Assembly: GCF_021412565.1 (NCBI RefSeq)
Contig: NZ_JAKCLJ010000001.1
Span: 496,001 to 560,000 of the forward strand
Length of the DNA stretch: 64,000 nucleotides
Reading direction: 5' to 3'
Source: Shewanella sp. AS1
GTDB lineage: Bacteria > Pseudomonadota > Gammaproteobacteria > Enterobacterales > Shewanellaceae
The position numbers and the translations under genes were made by a program. Each line of letters opens with the position of its first letter. The first letter of the stretch is position 1. Positions 63,258 through 64,000 of the stretch are shown one piece after another. The notes under the pieces are model-generated. The model made no database searches. It was not told the origin of the DNA and saw only the letters and a program-made list of their open reading frames with translations.

Positions 63258-64000
63258 ATGGTATCGGTAAGAGAAGCACATTTTAATGACAAGGAATTTC
63301 AACTGGCCGAGTGGGTCGAGCGTTATCTGGACGATCCAAAGGAAGCCCAGTGTCTGCTCGAACTCATTAAGCAGGTGGAAGGCTTGGTCATTAAACATGA
63401 TGCCGACAAGAAGCACGATGCCAGCAAAGCCAAGTCTACTAAGCCTGTAACAGAGAGCCATCTTAGCCAGCGTGCCAGAGAGATGATAGAGATACTGGCG
63501 CCGCTGAATATGGATATCGAAACCCTGCAGGCGGCAGTGATCTTCGTGGTATTCGATGCCAAAGTGATCACAGCTGAGCAGCTTGAAACTCTGTTTGGGC
63601 CTAAGTTAGCCGCGCTGGTCAACAGCGTGGTGACCATGAATGCCATCGGCGCCCTTAAGGTCAATGAGCAGAGCCGCAATGCCGAACCCCAAATCGATAA
63701 TATCCGTCGCATGCTACTGGCCATGGTGGAAGATGTGCGCGCCGTGGTGATTAAACTGGCCGAGCGTATCTGTCTGCTAAGAGAGGTGAAAAATGCCGAT
63801 GAGGAGACCCGGGTGCTTTTGGCGCGGGAGATCGCCGATATCTATGCGCCGCTGGCTAACCGCTTAGGCATAGGCCAGCTAAAGTGGGAGCTGGAGGATA
63901 TCTCATTTCGCTATCTGCATCCTCAAATCTACAAGGATATTGCCAAGCAGCTGGATGGTAAGCGCCTGGATCGAGAGATCTACATAGATAACTTCGTTAA
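63258..64000 (+). CDS. relA: (p)ppGpp synthetase RelA, N-terminal part (cut by window edge)
   Basis: The ribosome-associated stringent-response synthetase. The ATG at 63258 opens MVSVREAHFND, matching E. coli RelA (MVAVRSAHIN), and the frame runs off the right edge after 247 codons. The inactive hydrolase-like N-terminal domain is visible: VVFDAKVITAEQL replaces the HD motif of SpoT, so hydrolase activity is not expected. NVRR-type (NIRRMLLAMVEDVRAVVIKL) and YAPLANRLGIGQLKWELED segments are conserved; the synthetase domain lies beyond the window. No ribosome site stronger than AAGGA 13 bp upstream was seen. Confidence 0.95.
   Translation, partial: MVSVREAHFNDKEFQLAEWVERYLDDPKEAQCLLELIKQVEGLVIKHDADKKHDASKAKSTKPVTESHLSQRAREMIEILAPLNMDIETLQAAVIFVVFDAKVITAEQLETLFGPKLAALVNSVVTMNAIGALKVNEQSRNAEPQIDNIRRMLLAMVEDVRAVVIKLAERICLLREVKNADEETRVLLAREIADIYAPLANRLGIGQLKWELEDISFRYLHPQIYKDIAKQLDGKRLDREIYIDNFV

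Overview
The window looks like a piece of a Shewanella chromosome. It carries the Shewanella-type N-acetylglucosamine (nag) locus (nagK, nagA, nagX, nagP with a GH20 hexosaminidase), a ribBX-type riboflavin gene, the YggX/MutY, TrmB/YggL/GlsB and YggS-ProC-YggT-YggU-RdgB-HemW neighbourhoods and PilT/PilU, all with gammaproteobacterial protein sequences. The genus is inferred from gene content and protein resemblance, not from a search. There is no sign of a prophage, transposon, plasmid or CRISPR array; most of the window is core chromosome.

Left end (1-11.6 kb) is a chitin/N-acetylglucosamine use locus. Two flavin-dependent tryptophan-halogenase-family genes (one cut by the window edge) and a TSUP transporter precede the outer-membrane-type hexosaminidase hex, then nagK, nagA, nagX and nagP. 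Three copies of a 16-bp palindrome (ATGACA-N4-TGTCAT type) lie upstream of hex, nagK and nagP and probably bind the NagR repressor. The glucosamine-6-phosphate deaminase (nagB) expected between nagK and nagA is absent; a 20-codon ORF that overlaps the nagA start occupies the gap.

11.6-20 kb holds two tRNA genes (Thr, Phe) with their own promoter and terminator, yceI, mutY-yggX facing trmB-yggL-glsB, a yggN homologue, a LysR regulator, then a 1.2-kb stretch with no large gene. That stretch contains a candidate small RNA and a 39-residue basic protein.

20-32 kb holds a DUF885 peptidase-like protein, the minus-strand run yggS-proC-yggT-yggU-DUF4426-rdgB-hemW, the divergent pilT-pilU, the yciH-yqgE-ruvX run, and a Fur-box-preceded small membrane protein. 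32-43.5 kb holds mostly single genes: lipoproteins, mscS, ltaE, a thioesterase, a NYN-domain protein, an RND efflux pair and a PepSY membrane protein.

43.8-53.5 kb is the ettA / glyA-nrdR-ribD-ribE-ribBX-ribH-nusB / thiL-pgpA block, coupling one-carbon, flavin and thiamine cofactor supply. 54-64 kb holds an exported S9 peptidase, the SOS gene recN with two LexA boxes, yjaG-barA, rlmD and the start of relA, which runs off the right edge.

The most unusual genome-level signal is a recurring set of short imperfect tandem repeats (11-16 bp units) that sit on or just after stop codons of unrelated genes (TSUP, nagK, the 39-aa ORF, hemW, the DUF4136 lipoprotein, ettA, yjaG). In several cases the first unit is the end of the coding sequence itself.
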